A DNA stretch of 63,028 nucleotides from a virus: IMG/VR virus record IMGVR_UViG_3300048625_000378, positions 1 to 63,028 of that record. One strand, 5' to 3'. Below are positions 34,822 to 42,872 of the stretch, one piece after another (the stretch's first letter is position 1; the number at the start of each line of letters is the position of its first letter). A model generated the notes under the pieces. The model worked only from the letters and a program-made list of their open reading frames with translations. It made no database searches and was not told the DNA's origin. The position numbers were made by a program, and so were the translations under genes.

Positions 34822-37230
34822 TTAAATGGTTTCAAACCAGTTGCTTTTATTTTCAAAGTCTATTGGTTCTTTGTTTTTACTCCTTTGATCAACTAACTCA
34901 CTTTGTTGTGATGCTTGTATTTTTGTACGCTCATCTTTCCGGTTTTCTTTATATTCTTCTTTAGATAATGAAGACATTGAATCTATTTTTTTTAGATAAA
35001 CGTCTTGCTCAAACTCTTTATCGGCATATGGAATTTCAAGTTCCTTTAACGCTTTTTGTTTCATAATCTCAATTTGTGCTAATTGACTTTCATATTTTAA
35101 ATCAATTTGTCGTTTGCCTTGATAGGCTATTGATTCTGCTTGAATTTTTGATTGAGCAGCCGCAGAATCATTTTGACTTTTGTTTTGAGCCAGCATCATT
35201 TGTTCTTCTTGGCGCTGTTTAATTCGTTTACGTCTATGATACATTAAGTATTCAATTGCTTTTTTAATATTTACTTTAGCTAATTGTCTTGTTTGAAAAA
35301 CAATTTCTACATCAACATTCTGCTCTTGAATAGCTAGATTTAAAATATCATTGAAATTTTTAATTTCCTCAGCAGTAGGCATCATTTCAAAAGTGAATCC
35401 AAATTCATGAAGATTTCTATCTTTTAAAATTTCCATAGCATCAAGCATTTGCTTGCCGACTACGTTCTCATATACTTCTCGGATTTTTTTAGCTTCTTTG
35501 TAGCTAAATATCGTATGTAGTCTAGTGGATATTACCTCTGATATTTTTTTCTTAAATGACACAGAAGTTTCTACAATGTTTCTGGTAACTGTATTGCTAG
35601 CTAATTGAGCCATTTGATTGATACCTACAAGAGCATCGGCTGGCATAGATCCGTCACGCGCCGGATTGACACCGGTATTTTCTCTAATTAAATTATAATA
35701 GTGAGCCCAAACATTTAAAAGTATTGTTAGTGCGGAACCCTGCTGACTTGGCATTGGTCTAGCCGCATAGCTGTCTTTAATACCATCTTCCCCCATGTTT
35801 ATTCTCTTTTTGAAAATAACTCCTTTAGTTCCCATTAGGGTTAGTGCGGTCTCCCAAGTTTCTCTTTTTACACCTCCTTTGCTATCATCTAATTCAGCGA
35901 GTTGATCTAAGTCTATTTCTTTAAGGTCTGGAGTTAGTTCGTTAACCAAGTGCTGTATTTTTAAAGATATTTTCTGAAGCTGTCTTGCTGGGGCTTTGAT
36001 GTTTTCTGCAAAAGATCGCAATCTATTTTCATAAATATCATGTGCCATCGTCACAAATGGTGACATAGCCTTATTCATTATATCATCATAATTATTCTCA
36101 CACTCTTTATAACCATAAATAAACTTTGTGCCAACTATATAATTACCTTCTAGCCAAGTGTCAAAAACACCCGTTTCAGAACTTACATCTTTTCTTTCGG
36201 GAGCAATATAGTTATCGTCTTTGCGACTTACTTTAATTGTTTTACCGTTTCGAATCTTCTTTTTGTAAACAATTCTTTTACTTGTTTTGTAAGCAAATCG
36301 TAAAACGTCAATTCTATAGTCTAGAATATCGTCTAAACCACAAGCTTCATAGTCTTTTATTGCTTTTGTTGAATTAACGCTAGAGTATGATTTAGCAATT
36401 TTTCTTAATGTATCGTCATCAAAATCACTTTCTCTCCTTATATCTGACAATGTAACCGTATCAACATAGCCTTCGTAATATTTATCAGCAAAATCATTTC
36501 GCATCACCTTACTATGGATATAATTTTCTGGATCAACATAAGCTAATTTCACACCGTCATTTTTGTCTGTATAAATTCTGCCAACTATTAATCCAACGTC
36601 AACTAAATCTTTATTATACTGACCTGATAAAAATTGCCATTCATTTGTATTTAAAACATAATCGATCAATATTTCTTCTGCAATTTCAATCTTTGGACGA
36701 TCTTTAATTTCCATATACAATTTCATTTCTTCTTCGTCTTCAGGAATGAAAGTTTTTGGCATTAAATCAATCCCTAATTGTTCTTTTGCCTTTTCAAGCA
36801 TAGGTCTTGACTTCATGTATTTTAAGTAATAATCTTGCTTTTCTGTTTTTTTTAAAGCAGCAATTTTATCGGTTGCTCTAACGTCTAGTTTATAATTTCC
36901 ATCATCAAGGCCATTTGAAACAATTCTGCAAAACTTCTCTGCCCAATTAATATTGGTCCAGTCTAAATTTATGAAATCAAGGTCATTATCTCCTTTAGCC
37001 ATTTGATTTTTAAAGTAATCTAAATCATGCTCTCCACGTACAAATAGTCGTTGTTTTCTAACGTAATCTCTACGCGAAAGAAATTCACATCCACTTTTAA
37101 TAAGCCCTCCGTCAAACCAATCTGCAGAAATCATTTCGGCCACAGCTAATCCGTATTCCGACGATGTTTTTTCTTCTATTGATGCTAGTGGATCTGGTAA
37201 CTTTACTAATTTTTTTCTTTGTGTTTCCAT
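34822..37230 (-). CDS. Portal protein
   Basis: An 802-residue protein next to TerL. The N-terminal half contains the core of large podovirus portals (TNEWQFLSGQYNKDLVDVGL, then GRIYTDKNDGVKLAYVDPEN), and the centre has VVGKQMLDAMEILKDRNLHE. The C-terminal third has long Gln/Ala/Lys helices (MLAQNKSQNDSAAAQSKIQA) expected for the barrel or crown. It would form the dodecameric DNA gate and bind the scaffold and terminase. Confidence 0.78.
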   Translation of the reverse strand: METQRKKLVKLPDPLASIEEKTSSEYGLAVAEMISADWFDGGLIKSGCEFLSRRDYVRKQRLFVRGEHDLDYFKNQMAKGDNDLDFINLDWTNINWAEKFCRIVSNGLDDGNYKLDVRATDKIAALKKTEKQDYYLKYMKSRPMLEKAKEQLGIDLMPKTFIPEDEEEMKLYMEIKDRPKIEIAEEILIDYVLNTNEWQFLSGQYNKDLVDVGLIVGRIYTDKNDGVKLAYVDPENYIHSKVMRNDFADKYYEGYVDTVTLSDIRRESDFDDDTLRKIAKSYSSVNSTKAIKDYEACGLDDILDYRIDVLRFAYKTSKRIVYKKKIRNGKTIKVSRKDDNYIAPERKDVSSETGVFDTWLEGNYIVGTKFIYGYKECENNYDDIMNKAMSPFVTMAHDIYENRLRSFAENIKAPARQLQKISLKIQHLVNELTPDLKEIDLDQLAELDDSKGGVKRETWETALTLMGTKGVIFKKRINMGEDGIKDSYAARPMPSQQGSALTILLNVWAHYYNLIRENTGVNPARDGSMPADALVGINQMAQLASNTVTRNIVETSVSFKKKISEVISTRLHTIFSYKEAKKIREVYENVVGKQMLDAMEILKDRNLHEFGFTFEMMPTAEEIKNFNDILNLAIQEQNVDVEIVFQTRQLAKVNIKKAIEYLMYHRRKRIKQRQEEQMMLAQNKSQNDSAAAQSKIQAESIAYQGKRQIDLKYESQLAQIEIMKQKALKELEIPYADKEFEQDVYLKKIDSMSSLSKEEYKENRKDERTKIQASQQSELVDQRSKNKEPIDFENKSNWFETI

Positions 37231-37233
37231 GGT

Positions 37234-39462
37234 TTAAACTGCTTTTGAAATTAAGCCTTTGTTATTGAATTTTTTGAATGGGATTCTCATTGGTTTTGGT
37301 TTTTCGGTCTCTTGAACTATCCTGCTTTGGTTTCCCAATATCGAAAGACTAGAACTAATGTAAGCGTCGTATTTTGTTCTCTTTTGAGGATCTACTTCTT
37401 TCCATTGGATTAGAGTTCTGTTAAAATACATTTCTCCAATTTCCCCGATTGGCCTGTTTGAAGTGTCCCTAGCAACTCCTACATGGTCAGCTATGTATGC
37501 CTCAACTGCATAATATTGCTGGTCGCCAATTTTTGCGTCTTGTGGAGGAACTCCTCCAAATGTTTTTTCAGAATCGCTCAAGTCATCCCATTTTTTAAAT
37601 GGGTTATTTTTAACAAAATGTCGGTACTTTCTATCTATTAAATACTGCGAAAATTTTTCAGAAGATAACTCTGGAAGTATAGGCATTGATAAATATACCA
37701 TTGCCATAATTACATCTTCATAGAATAATTCAACCTTAGATGGCCGATCAATGTATTCTAAAATAAAAGCGTTATTGGGAAATGGACCTGTATTGAATTT
37801 TGTTGAAAAATGTATTGACCCCTGAGACCCTCTATTATCTACTGTTTTACTTCTATTGTATGGGTCAACTCCTCCGCAGCCAATATGTTCGTTCTTAGGC
37901 GCCCATGCTAGAACTCCTCGAATATTTTTCATTTCTTTTTGATTTCTATATTCAATAGGAGGGTGGGAGTCCTTACGAATCCAGAATCGGCCTTTTTCTG
38001 TGTTTGGCTCCCAAATAACTTCTGTATCTTGAAGCCCGTCTTTCCAACGAAAATTACCTCTTTCTACTTTATCATTACCATACTCTGAGTCTTCAAGCTC
38101 AAATTCATTATGGTCTATTTGCTCCAATAGCTTCATTAAGTCAAAAGCACATTCATCAGCAGATTCACGAAACGCATCACGCTCTGTATCCGGAAACTGA
38201 CGTAATTGCTCATTATATTTTGCGGGATCATCTTTTAAGGCGTCTAATTCAGCTTTTAGGTATGACGAAGCGCCTTGTTTAATAAAGTCTCCAATATCTG
38301 ATTTTATTGGCTCTGTTGGCTCATCAACAATTGAAAAACCATATTCATCGTAAAATCCTTCTAGACCAAACTTTGCCGGAATAAAAATTCTATATAAACC
38401 GGATTTTGTTTGTCCATTATCGTTTCTTTTTGATAGATCAGATTGGTCCCAAATGGTTTTATATTCTCGACCTCCTTTGTCAAGATCATTTACTGTTGAA
38501 ATTACAAAAGACTTACCTGTAATTCTTCTACCGACTCTATGTGAAGTTTTTACAATATACCAATAGTCATCAAATGGAACTTCTTTTGGGTATTTAGCAC
38601 TCTCATCCAAAATTGAACGGAAGATTTTATCACCGTCCATTGCGTTAATCTCGGTATTGTGCCAAACAATTTCTGTTTCAAGAGCTTCTTCTTCAATTAC
38701 CGATTCGCCTTTTTTACGTTTACGACTTGGTTTTGCAAATATTAACTCAGTTTTTGGAGTAGTATTCCCATCTGTCTCTGGAATAAAAAATGGAGGCAAC
38801 CTCTTGAAAGCACGAACTAAACGATTAAAAATCTTCTTAGCATCTTTACCTTTCTTTGAGACTATTCCTAAAAGTTTATTTGAAGTGATGGTTCCTGATT
38901 CAAGTAATTCAAAAATACCAAGCATAGTCGCTCCAAAACGACGGTTTTTTACATACTGCATCCCGTAACACCTATCGTCTGCCTTACATGCTTCCCAAAA
39001 AATCATTAATTCATTTTGAATAATTCTGAACTTTGGATATTGGTGTTCTTCTCTAATCCATTGCAAGCCATAATAATATGTTCCTGGAATCCAGACTGCT
39101 TTCCCTTTTATATAGACCCAAGTACCTTCATATCTTCTTTTGTGGCACTCGTCAATGTAGTTTTCAAATTTTGAGTAGTGCCAATTATGCTCTCCTAAAT
39201 CACTGGGTATTTCTTCGCGTTTCCATTTTTGATTTTGGGTTGTTTTATCCCAATTTAAAATTTGTTTATGTTCTGGTTTTTCAGGAAATCCAATGTTTAG
39301 TCCGCATACATTGTATATTTCGCCAAGCGTACCATCACGAGAAATTATGACTGTATCAATTTGTTCATTATAACCATATTTCCATTGACGTGTTTTATTC
39401 ATCCCTTTTAGAATGTTTTCGTCAACTTGGTTTTCTACTATATGGCCGAGGTAAAAGATCAT
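37234..39462 (-). CDS. terL: Terminase large subunit
   Basis: A 742-residue packaging ATPase-nuclease. A Walker A-like element KNRRFGATML lies near residue 171 and the Walker B/catalytic Glu in ILDESAKYPKE near 285, followed by the coupling segment SFVISTVNDLDKGG. The nuclease half contains GCGGVDPYNRSKTVDNRGSQ near 525, with metal-binding Asp residues, and a later DAKIGDQQYYAVEAYIADHV. The deviant P-loop (RRFGAT instead of GxGKT) is a feature seen in crAss-like terminases. It lies directly upstream of the portal. Confidence 0.82.
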   Translation of the reverse strand: MIFYLGHIVENQVDENILKGMNKTRQWKYGYNEQIDTVIISRDGTLGEIYNVCGLNIGFPEKPEHKQILNWDKTTQNQKWKREEIPSDLGEHNWHYSKFENYIDECHKRRYEGTWVYIKGKAVWIPGTYYYGLQWIREEHQYPKFRIIQNELMIFWEACKADDRCYGMQYVKNRRFGATMLGIFELLESGTITSNKLLGIVSKKGKDAKKIFNRLVRAFKRLPPFFIPETDGNTTPKTELIFAKPSRKRKKGESVIEEEALETEIVWHNTEINAMDGDKIFRSILDESAKYPKEVPFDDYWYIVKTSHRVGRRITGKSFVISTVNDLDKGGREYKTIWDQSDLSKRNDNGQTKSGLYRIFIPAKFGLEGFYDEYGFSIVDEPTEPIKSDIGDFIKQGASSYLKAELDALKDDPAKYNEQLRQFPDTERDAFRESADECAFDLMKLLEQIDHNEFELEDSEYGNDKVERGNFRWKDGLQDTEVIWEPNTEKGRFWIRKDSHPPIEYRNQKEMKNIRGVLAWAPKNEHIGCGGVDPYNRSKTVDNRGSQGSIHFSTKFNTGPFPNNAFILEYIDRPSKVELFYEDVIMAMVYLSMPILPELSSEKFSQYLIDRKYRHFVKNNPFKKWDDLSDSEKTFGGVPPQDAKIGDQQYYAVEAYIADHVGVARDTSNRPIGEIGEMYFNRTLIQWKEVDPQKRTKYDAYISSSLSILGNQSRIVQETEKPKPMRIPFKKFNNKGLISKAV

Positions 39463-39803
39463 TATTCTTTTCTAATGTGTTTGTTATTTGGATTTGAAGA
39501 ATCTTCTTCTGGCTGTCCGTCATTTTCTTGAACTCCTTTTTCAATATCGATTAAGTTTTTCTCTAGTTTCTCTATTTTATCTAGTAAACTATCTACTTCA
39601 TCTAATGATGTTTTTCTTTTTTTAATTGCATTAAGAAGCGCTTCTTCTTTTTGTTTTTCATTATATTCAGCAGCATCAATTACTTCTTGAAGTAAGTCAA
39701 CATTTGTAACTTCAAAAGTTTTAGCAATCAAATCTTTATACTTTTCAATTAACTTGACAGTAATATTTTTTCTGTAGTCTCTTGTAGCTTTACTATCGCT
39801 CAT
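39462..39803 (-). CDS. Possible small terminase subunit
   Basis: A 113-residue charged helical protein just upstream of TerL, overlapping it by one base. It has an N-terminal helical part (KLIEKYKDLIAKTFEVTNVD) and a long coiled coil (SLDEVDSLLDKIEKLEKNLI) with an acidic tail. Small terminase subunits have this size and position, but no clear helix-turn-helix is visible, so the call rests on context. Confidence 0.4.
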   Translation of the reverse strand: MSDSKATRDYRKNITVKLIEKYKDLIAKTFEVTNVDLLQEVIDAAEYNEKQKEEALLNAIKKRKTSLDEVDSLLDKIEKLEKNLIDIEKGVQENDGQPEEDSSNPNNKHIRKE

Positions 39804-39804
39804 A

Positions 39805-40410
39805 TTATTGAATTTTAGCTAAAACATGTCGGTTTTTAATCCAGCTATATTCAACTCCTTCGATCCAAAAAGGAACGCCATATCCTTCTTCTACAAAAAC
39901 CAAATCGCCATCTTTTATATTCTCTTTACTTAATCGCTCGGTTGCATGTAAGATTCTGGCACGATTTTTTGAGGTAGCTATAGTTTTAGCTTCCAATACG
40001 ATTAAGTCAGATTTTATTTCATCCGCTTCTTCTTTTTCAAATTGGATTAATATGTTTTCAGAATTTGCTTTCCATTGCGAATTTTCATTTTCTCTAAATA
40101 AAACAATCATTCCTTCTTCTATTCTATACAGACCTTTGTTTTTGTCAATTGTAAACGGAGTTTCTTGAACCCCGGTAACCACAAACTCTGCCTCATATAA
40201 AATTGTTGGATCAATCATCACTTGAAACCCTTTTTTGATTGGGGTCTTACCTTCTAGGGTAAAAGGGATTTCTTCAACTACTGCAATTCGATTCGACAAT
40301 CTATCTTGCGAAAATCTTGAATCAGCATGTAGTTCAAGTCCGCTTTCTGTTTTGAATGTCTTTGCGTAGATGAAATCTACTTTTATAATAAAATCATTAT
40401 AACCTTTCAT
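39805..40410 (-). CDS. GroES-like co-chaperonin (second copy, long form)
   Basis: The ATG at 40410 is chosen over an upstream GTG at 40419. The 201-residue product ends IKDGDLVFVEEGYGVPFWIE, then GVEYSWIKNRHVLAKIQ, which closely follows the last strands of GroES/Cpn10 (GDIV...YGV...EYLILRE..ILAVI). The N terminus (TESGLELHADSR, RIAVVEE) matches the GroES opening strand before the mobile loop. It is twice the length of GroES, with an insertion. It may help fold capsid or other proteins with host GroEL; T4 gp31 is a precedent. Confidence 0.6.
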   Translation of the reverse strand: MKGYNDFIIKVDFIYAKTFKTESGLELHADSRFSQDRLSNRIAVVEEIPFTLEGKTPIKKGFQVMIDPTILYEAEFVVTGVQETPFTIDKNKGLYRIEEGMIVLFRENENSQWKANSENILIQFEKEEADEIKSDLIVLEAKTIATSKNRARILHATERLSKENIKDGDLVFVEEGYGVPFWIEGVEYSWIKNRHVLAKIQ

Positions 40411-40411
40411 A

Positions 40412-40456
40412 TAAAACACATATTAATTCATAAAAGTACATAAAAAACACACATGA
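40412..40456 (-). promoter_or_regulatory. TATGTGT/T-run motif cluster upstream of terminase operon
   Basis: On the - strand the gap before the GroES-like gene contains ATGTGTGTTTTTTATG (40441-40456, in reverse) and a second AATATGTGTTTTAT next to the start. The same 16-base string occurs at 54508-54523. No TAnnTTTG box is present, so this may be a phage-specific operator or promoter. Confidence 0.45.
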
Positions 40457-40471
40457 AAAATCAAAAATAAA

Positions 40472-41170
40472 CTACCTCTTAAAATTAAATATCGACACAT
40501 CGTATTCACCCAACAAATAATCTTGATTTCCAATTCTTTGATATGATCCTCTAATTATATTCCCTTTTTTATTTTGCAAACTAAGATTCAATTTCCAAGT
40601 TGCTTGATTCAAGTCTTTATTGATTCCAAAACCACCGCCCATCAGAACACGTAATACTGTTTCTTTTTGCTTCACGGGAACCTCGATAGCTTTAGACTTA
40701 ATCTTATAACTAGGAGTAATTTCTTTGACTTGTCCTTGAACCACTCCTTCCATATATAGCTCTAGGTATTCGTCCTCGTATTTGGTTGAAAAGTTATTTA
40801 ACTGAGCCACCTGCTCAAATAGCAACTGCTTTTTCAACGAATCTCTTTCTTGCACAAAAGCCAATTTTAATTTTTCATTTTCGGTAGCGTATTGCTTTAG
40901 CCTTTCATTCTCAGCTACTAATTGCTGATTGATTGGATTTTCAACTTTGACAATTTTTGACTTGTCATTTTTTGGCAACTTTATCAATTCGTGATCAGGC
41001 TTTTTAGGTTCAAAAACCCCTTGCACCTCTGGAACCGTTACTTCAACCTTTGCAATTTGCGGTTCAGGATTTGAACTTGTGCATCCTTTTAGCCAAAGGA
41101 ACGCGAATACTATCGCAGTAATTATTGAAAATACCTTTACCCAGTCGATTTGTTTTGCTTGTGTATTCAT
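40472..41170 (-). CDS. Membrane-anchored coiled-coil protein, spanin-like
   Basis: A 232-residue protein with an N-terminal membrane segment (VFSIITAIVFAFLWLKGC), then a Cys after the hydrophobic run that could be a lipid attachment site, a long coiled coil (ENERLKQYATENEKLKLAFV) and a beta-rich C terminus. It follows the endolysin, where Gram-negative phages keep spanins that fuse the inner and outer membranes. This assignment is by topology and position, not family. Confidence 0.5.
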   Translation of the reverse strand: MNTQAKQIDWVKVFSIITAIVFAFLWLKGCTSSNPEPQIAKVEVTVPEVQGVFEPKKPDHELIKLPKNDKSKIVKVENPINQQLVAENERLKQYATENEKLKLAFVQERDSLKKQLLFEQVAQLNNFSTKYEDEYLELYMEGVVQGQVKEITPSYKIKSKAIEVPVKQKETVLRVLMGGGFGINKDLNQATWKLNLSLQNKKGNIIRGSYQRIGNQDYLLGEYDVSIFNFKR

Positions 41171-41173
41171 TTT

Positions 41174-41290
41174 TTAAAAGAATTTAGATTTTGAAATAAA
41201 AGTACTTGCTAGGTTGTGGCTAATTATATCAGGTATTCCAATTACGTTTACTCCAATTTGAAAGTAAATCATTGTGATTAATTTTTTCAT
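41174..41290 (-). CDS. Small protein of the lysis cassette (38 aa)
   Basis: The ATG overlaps the endolysin stop (ATGA) and the frame fills the gap up to the next gene, ending 4 bases before it. The sequence MKKLITMIYFQIGVNVIGIP has a short hydrophobic N-terminal half and a basic end. Overlap and exact fit are the evidence; it may be a lysis accessory or a spanin partner. Confidence 0.45.
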   Translation of the reverse strand: MKKLITMIYFQIGVNVIGIPDIISHNLASTFISKSKFF

Positions 41291-41811
41291 GATCTATTTT
41301 TGATTTCGGCATTTGCCAGTTTAACATCATATTTTTTTTTCCAATACAAAGGACCGTTGTATAGGTAGGCAACTGTTTTCCAATCCTTAGCTAAAACAGC
41401 TTTAAAAAGCCGTTTATCTGTTTGTATGAACTTTAACCCCAACCATAACTGATTTGCTTCGGACTTCTTTGCAAAATCCCACATAGCATCAACTGACTTG
41501 AATCCTAAACGCTTCCAATGTAGCCCCATAACCTGCATACGTCCAATAGAAGTGCTTTCCATTGCTTTCTGCGGATTTTTAGCAAATGCTTTATTAAAAG
41601 CAAGCCACTCTTTAGTTTGATTATCCACACCATTTTGAATTAAAACTTTTGCTAATTTTTTGAACCAACTCGGCTCGAATTGAATCTTAATTTTTCCTGT
41701 AGCTGGATCAAATCCCTCTCCGCTGCTTTCAACTTCATCAATAGCCTTAATAGATGATATTGGGAGTCCAAAATCCAGCGCTAGTAACTGATAATTTTCT
41801 TTTGATATCAT
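41287..41811 (-). CDS. Endolysin, N-acetylmuramidase type
   Basis: A 174-residue enzyme matching the N-acetylmuramidase family (DUF3380): IKAIDEVESSGEGFDPATGK contains the presumed catalytic Glu near residue 27, followed by IQFEPSWFKK, SIGRMQVMGLHWKRLGF and a C-terminal VAYLYNGPLYWKKKYDVKLA segment. It cuts the glycan strands of peptidoglycan at the end of infection. No signal peptide is present, so it needs the neighbouring holin-like proteins to reach the wall. Confidence 0.8.
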   Translation of the reverse strand: MISKENYQLLALDFGLPISSIKAIDEVESSGEGFDPATGKIKIQFEPSWFKKLAKVLIQNGVDNQTKEWLAFNKAFAKNPQKAMESTSIGRMQVMGLHWKRLGFKSVDAMWDFAKKSEANQLWLGLKFIQTDKRLFKAVLAKDWKTVAYLYNGPLYWKKKYDVKLANAEIKNRS

Positions 41812-42044
41812 AGTTTAAAAATAAATTTTATAAAAGCCCATAACCCAGTAAATACAGCACCGCCAAAGAAAGCAGCGCTCGAAAATTTAGCCACGTAGAC
41901 TTTCTCTCTGATTAATAAATTTTCTAAATCAGCATCGATGCGATTTACTTTTTCAACCAGTCCTTCTTGTTTAGTTTTAGGGTCTGATTCTAGGTAGTAG
42001 AGAATCCTATCTACCTTTTGGGTTAGGTCTTTGATTTGGTCCAT
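41808..42044 (-). CDS. Holin-like single-pass protein with coiled coil
   Basis: The ATG at 42044 is chosen because it follows the upstream stop by 10 bases; a start at 42098 would overlap that gene. The 78-residue product has a coiled coil (KDLTQKVDRILYYLE through NRIDADLENLL) and a C-terminal membrane helix (FSSAAFFGGAVFTGLWAFIK). This layout is common for small phage holins or holin-associated proteins. Its stop overlaps the endolysin start (ATGA). Confidence 0.6.
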   Translation of the reverse strand: MDQIKDLTQKVDRILYYLESDPKTKQEGLVEKVNRIDADLENLLIREKVYVAKFSSAAFFGGAVFTGLWAFIKFIFKL

Positions 42045-42054
42045 AATGCTAATA

Positions 42055-42627
42055 TTAAGAAGTTTTTTCAACTGGCTTTGGGTTCCATAAATACCCACAG
42101 ATAATCACCCCAGAAAGGTGTATCAATTTGATGGTCCCATCTGAAAGCCCTGAGTTAGCAAGAATTTCAAATGCATTATCTACGTATACTGTTGCCAATA
42201 AACCTATCAATGCCCAGTGCTTTGCTACTAATTTTTTAAGTGTTTTCATGTATTTTTTATTTTTAAAAATTAATAATTCAATTAAGGTTATCGCGATAGT
42301 TAAAAAATCATTCCAAGACCAGTCTGTATATCCAAAATACCTATCGATAAAGTTGTTTATTAGTACGTTTTTTATTACTACGTATAAAGTGTTGCCTATT
42401 ATTGATTTTACCCCATCTCTTAACGCTATAATCGATATTAAAAAAGCAAGTCGATAAAGGTCTAAAGCCAATTCATAAGCATTTATATTATATTGATAGT
42501 ATGCAAAATCACTAATGTTTTTAACTAATAGAAAAATTAAAAAACTTGATGATAATAAAACTACGTTACTTAATTGGCCCTTTAGGTGCTGGACCAGAAG
42601 GGTTGGGAATTGCTTTAGCTTGTACAT
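42055..42627 (-). CDS. Multi-pass membrane protein, holin candidate
   Basis: A 190-residue protein with several hydrophobic segments: VVLLSSSFLIFLLVKNI, LYRLAFLISIIALRDG, FLTIAITLIELLIF and WALIGLLATVYVD plus IHLSGVIICGYLW. It lies in the lysis cassette. An internal ATG at 42249 (MKTLKKLVAKHWALIG) could give a 64-residue two-helix form, similar to dual-start holins. The start overlaps the preceding gene by 62 bases. Confidence 0.5.
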   Translation of the reverse strand: MYKLKQFPTLLVQHLKGQLSNVVLLSSSFLIFLLVKNISDFAYYQYNINAYELALDLYRLAFLISIIALRDGVKSIIGNTLYVVIKNVLINNFIDRYFGYTDWSWNDFLTIAITLIELLIFKNKKYMKTLKKLVAKHWALIGLLATVYVDNAFEILANSGLSDGTIKLIHLSGVIICGYLWNPKPVEKTS

Positions 42628-42838
42628 CTTGTTTAAAATTTGGATTCGCTCTAATCTCTTCGCAGTCTATTCCCTCCATATCCTCATCGGCAGGTTTTGG
42701 GATTGCGAATTTTCCGTCGTCCGTTTCTTTTGGTTCCAGACCAGAACTATCTTTGCCTTTTTCTTTCAGTCTACTTCCAATAAAAATTGAAGCTATCACT
42801 GCTGTAGTTAAAATTGTGTAAATTAAAAATTCATGCAT
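42566..42838 (-). CDS. Small single-pass membrane protein, Pro/Lys-rich
   Basis: A 90-residue protein with an N-terminal membrane helix (FLIYTILTTAVIASIFIGS) followed by a charged and Pro-rich soluble tail ending NPSGPAPKGPIK. It is the first gene of the lysis group. It may be a spanin-like or regulatory component. Confidence 0.5.
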   Translation of the reverse strand: MHEFLIYTILTTAVIASIFIGSRLKEKGKDSSGLEPKETDDGKFAIPKPADEDMEGIDCEEIRANPNFKQDVQAKAIPNPSGPAPKGPIK

Positions 42839-42872
42839 GGTAATTAAATTTGTGGCATTCGCCGATTAATAT

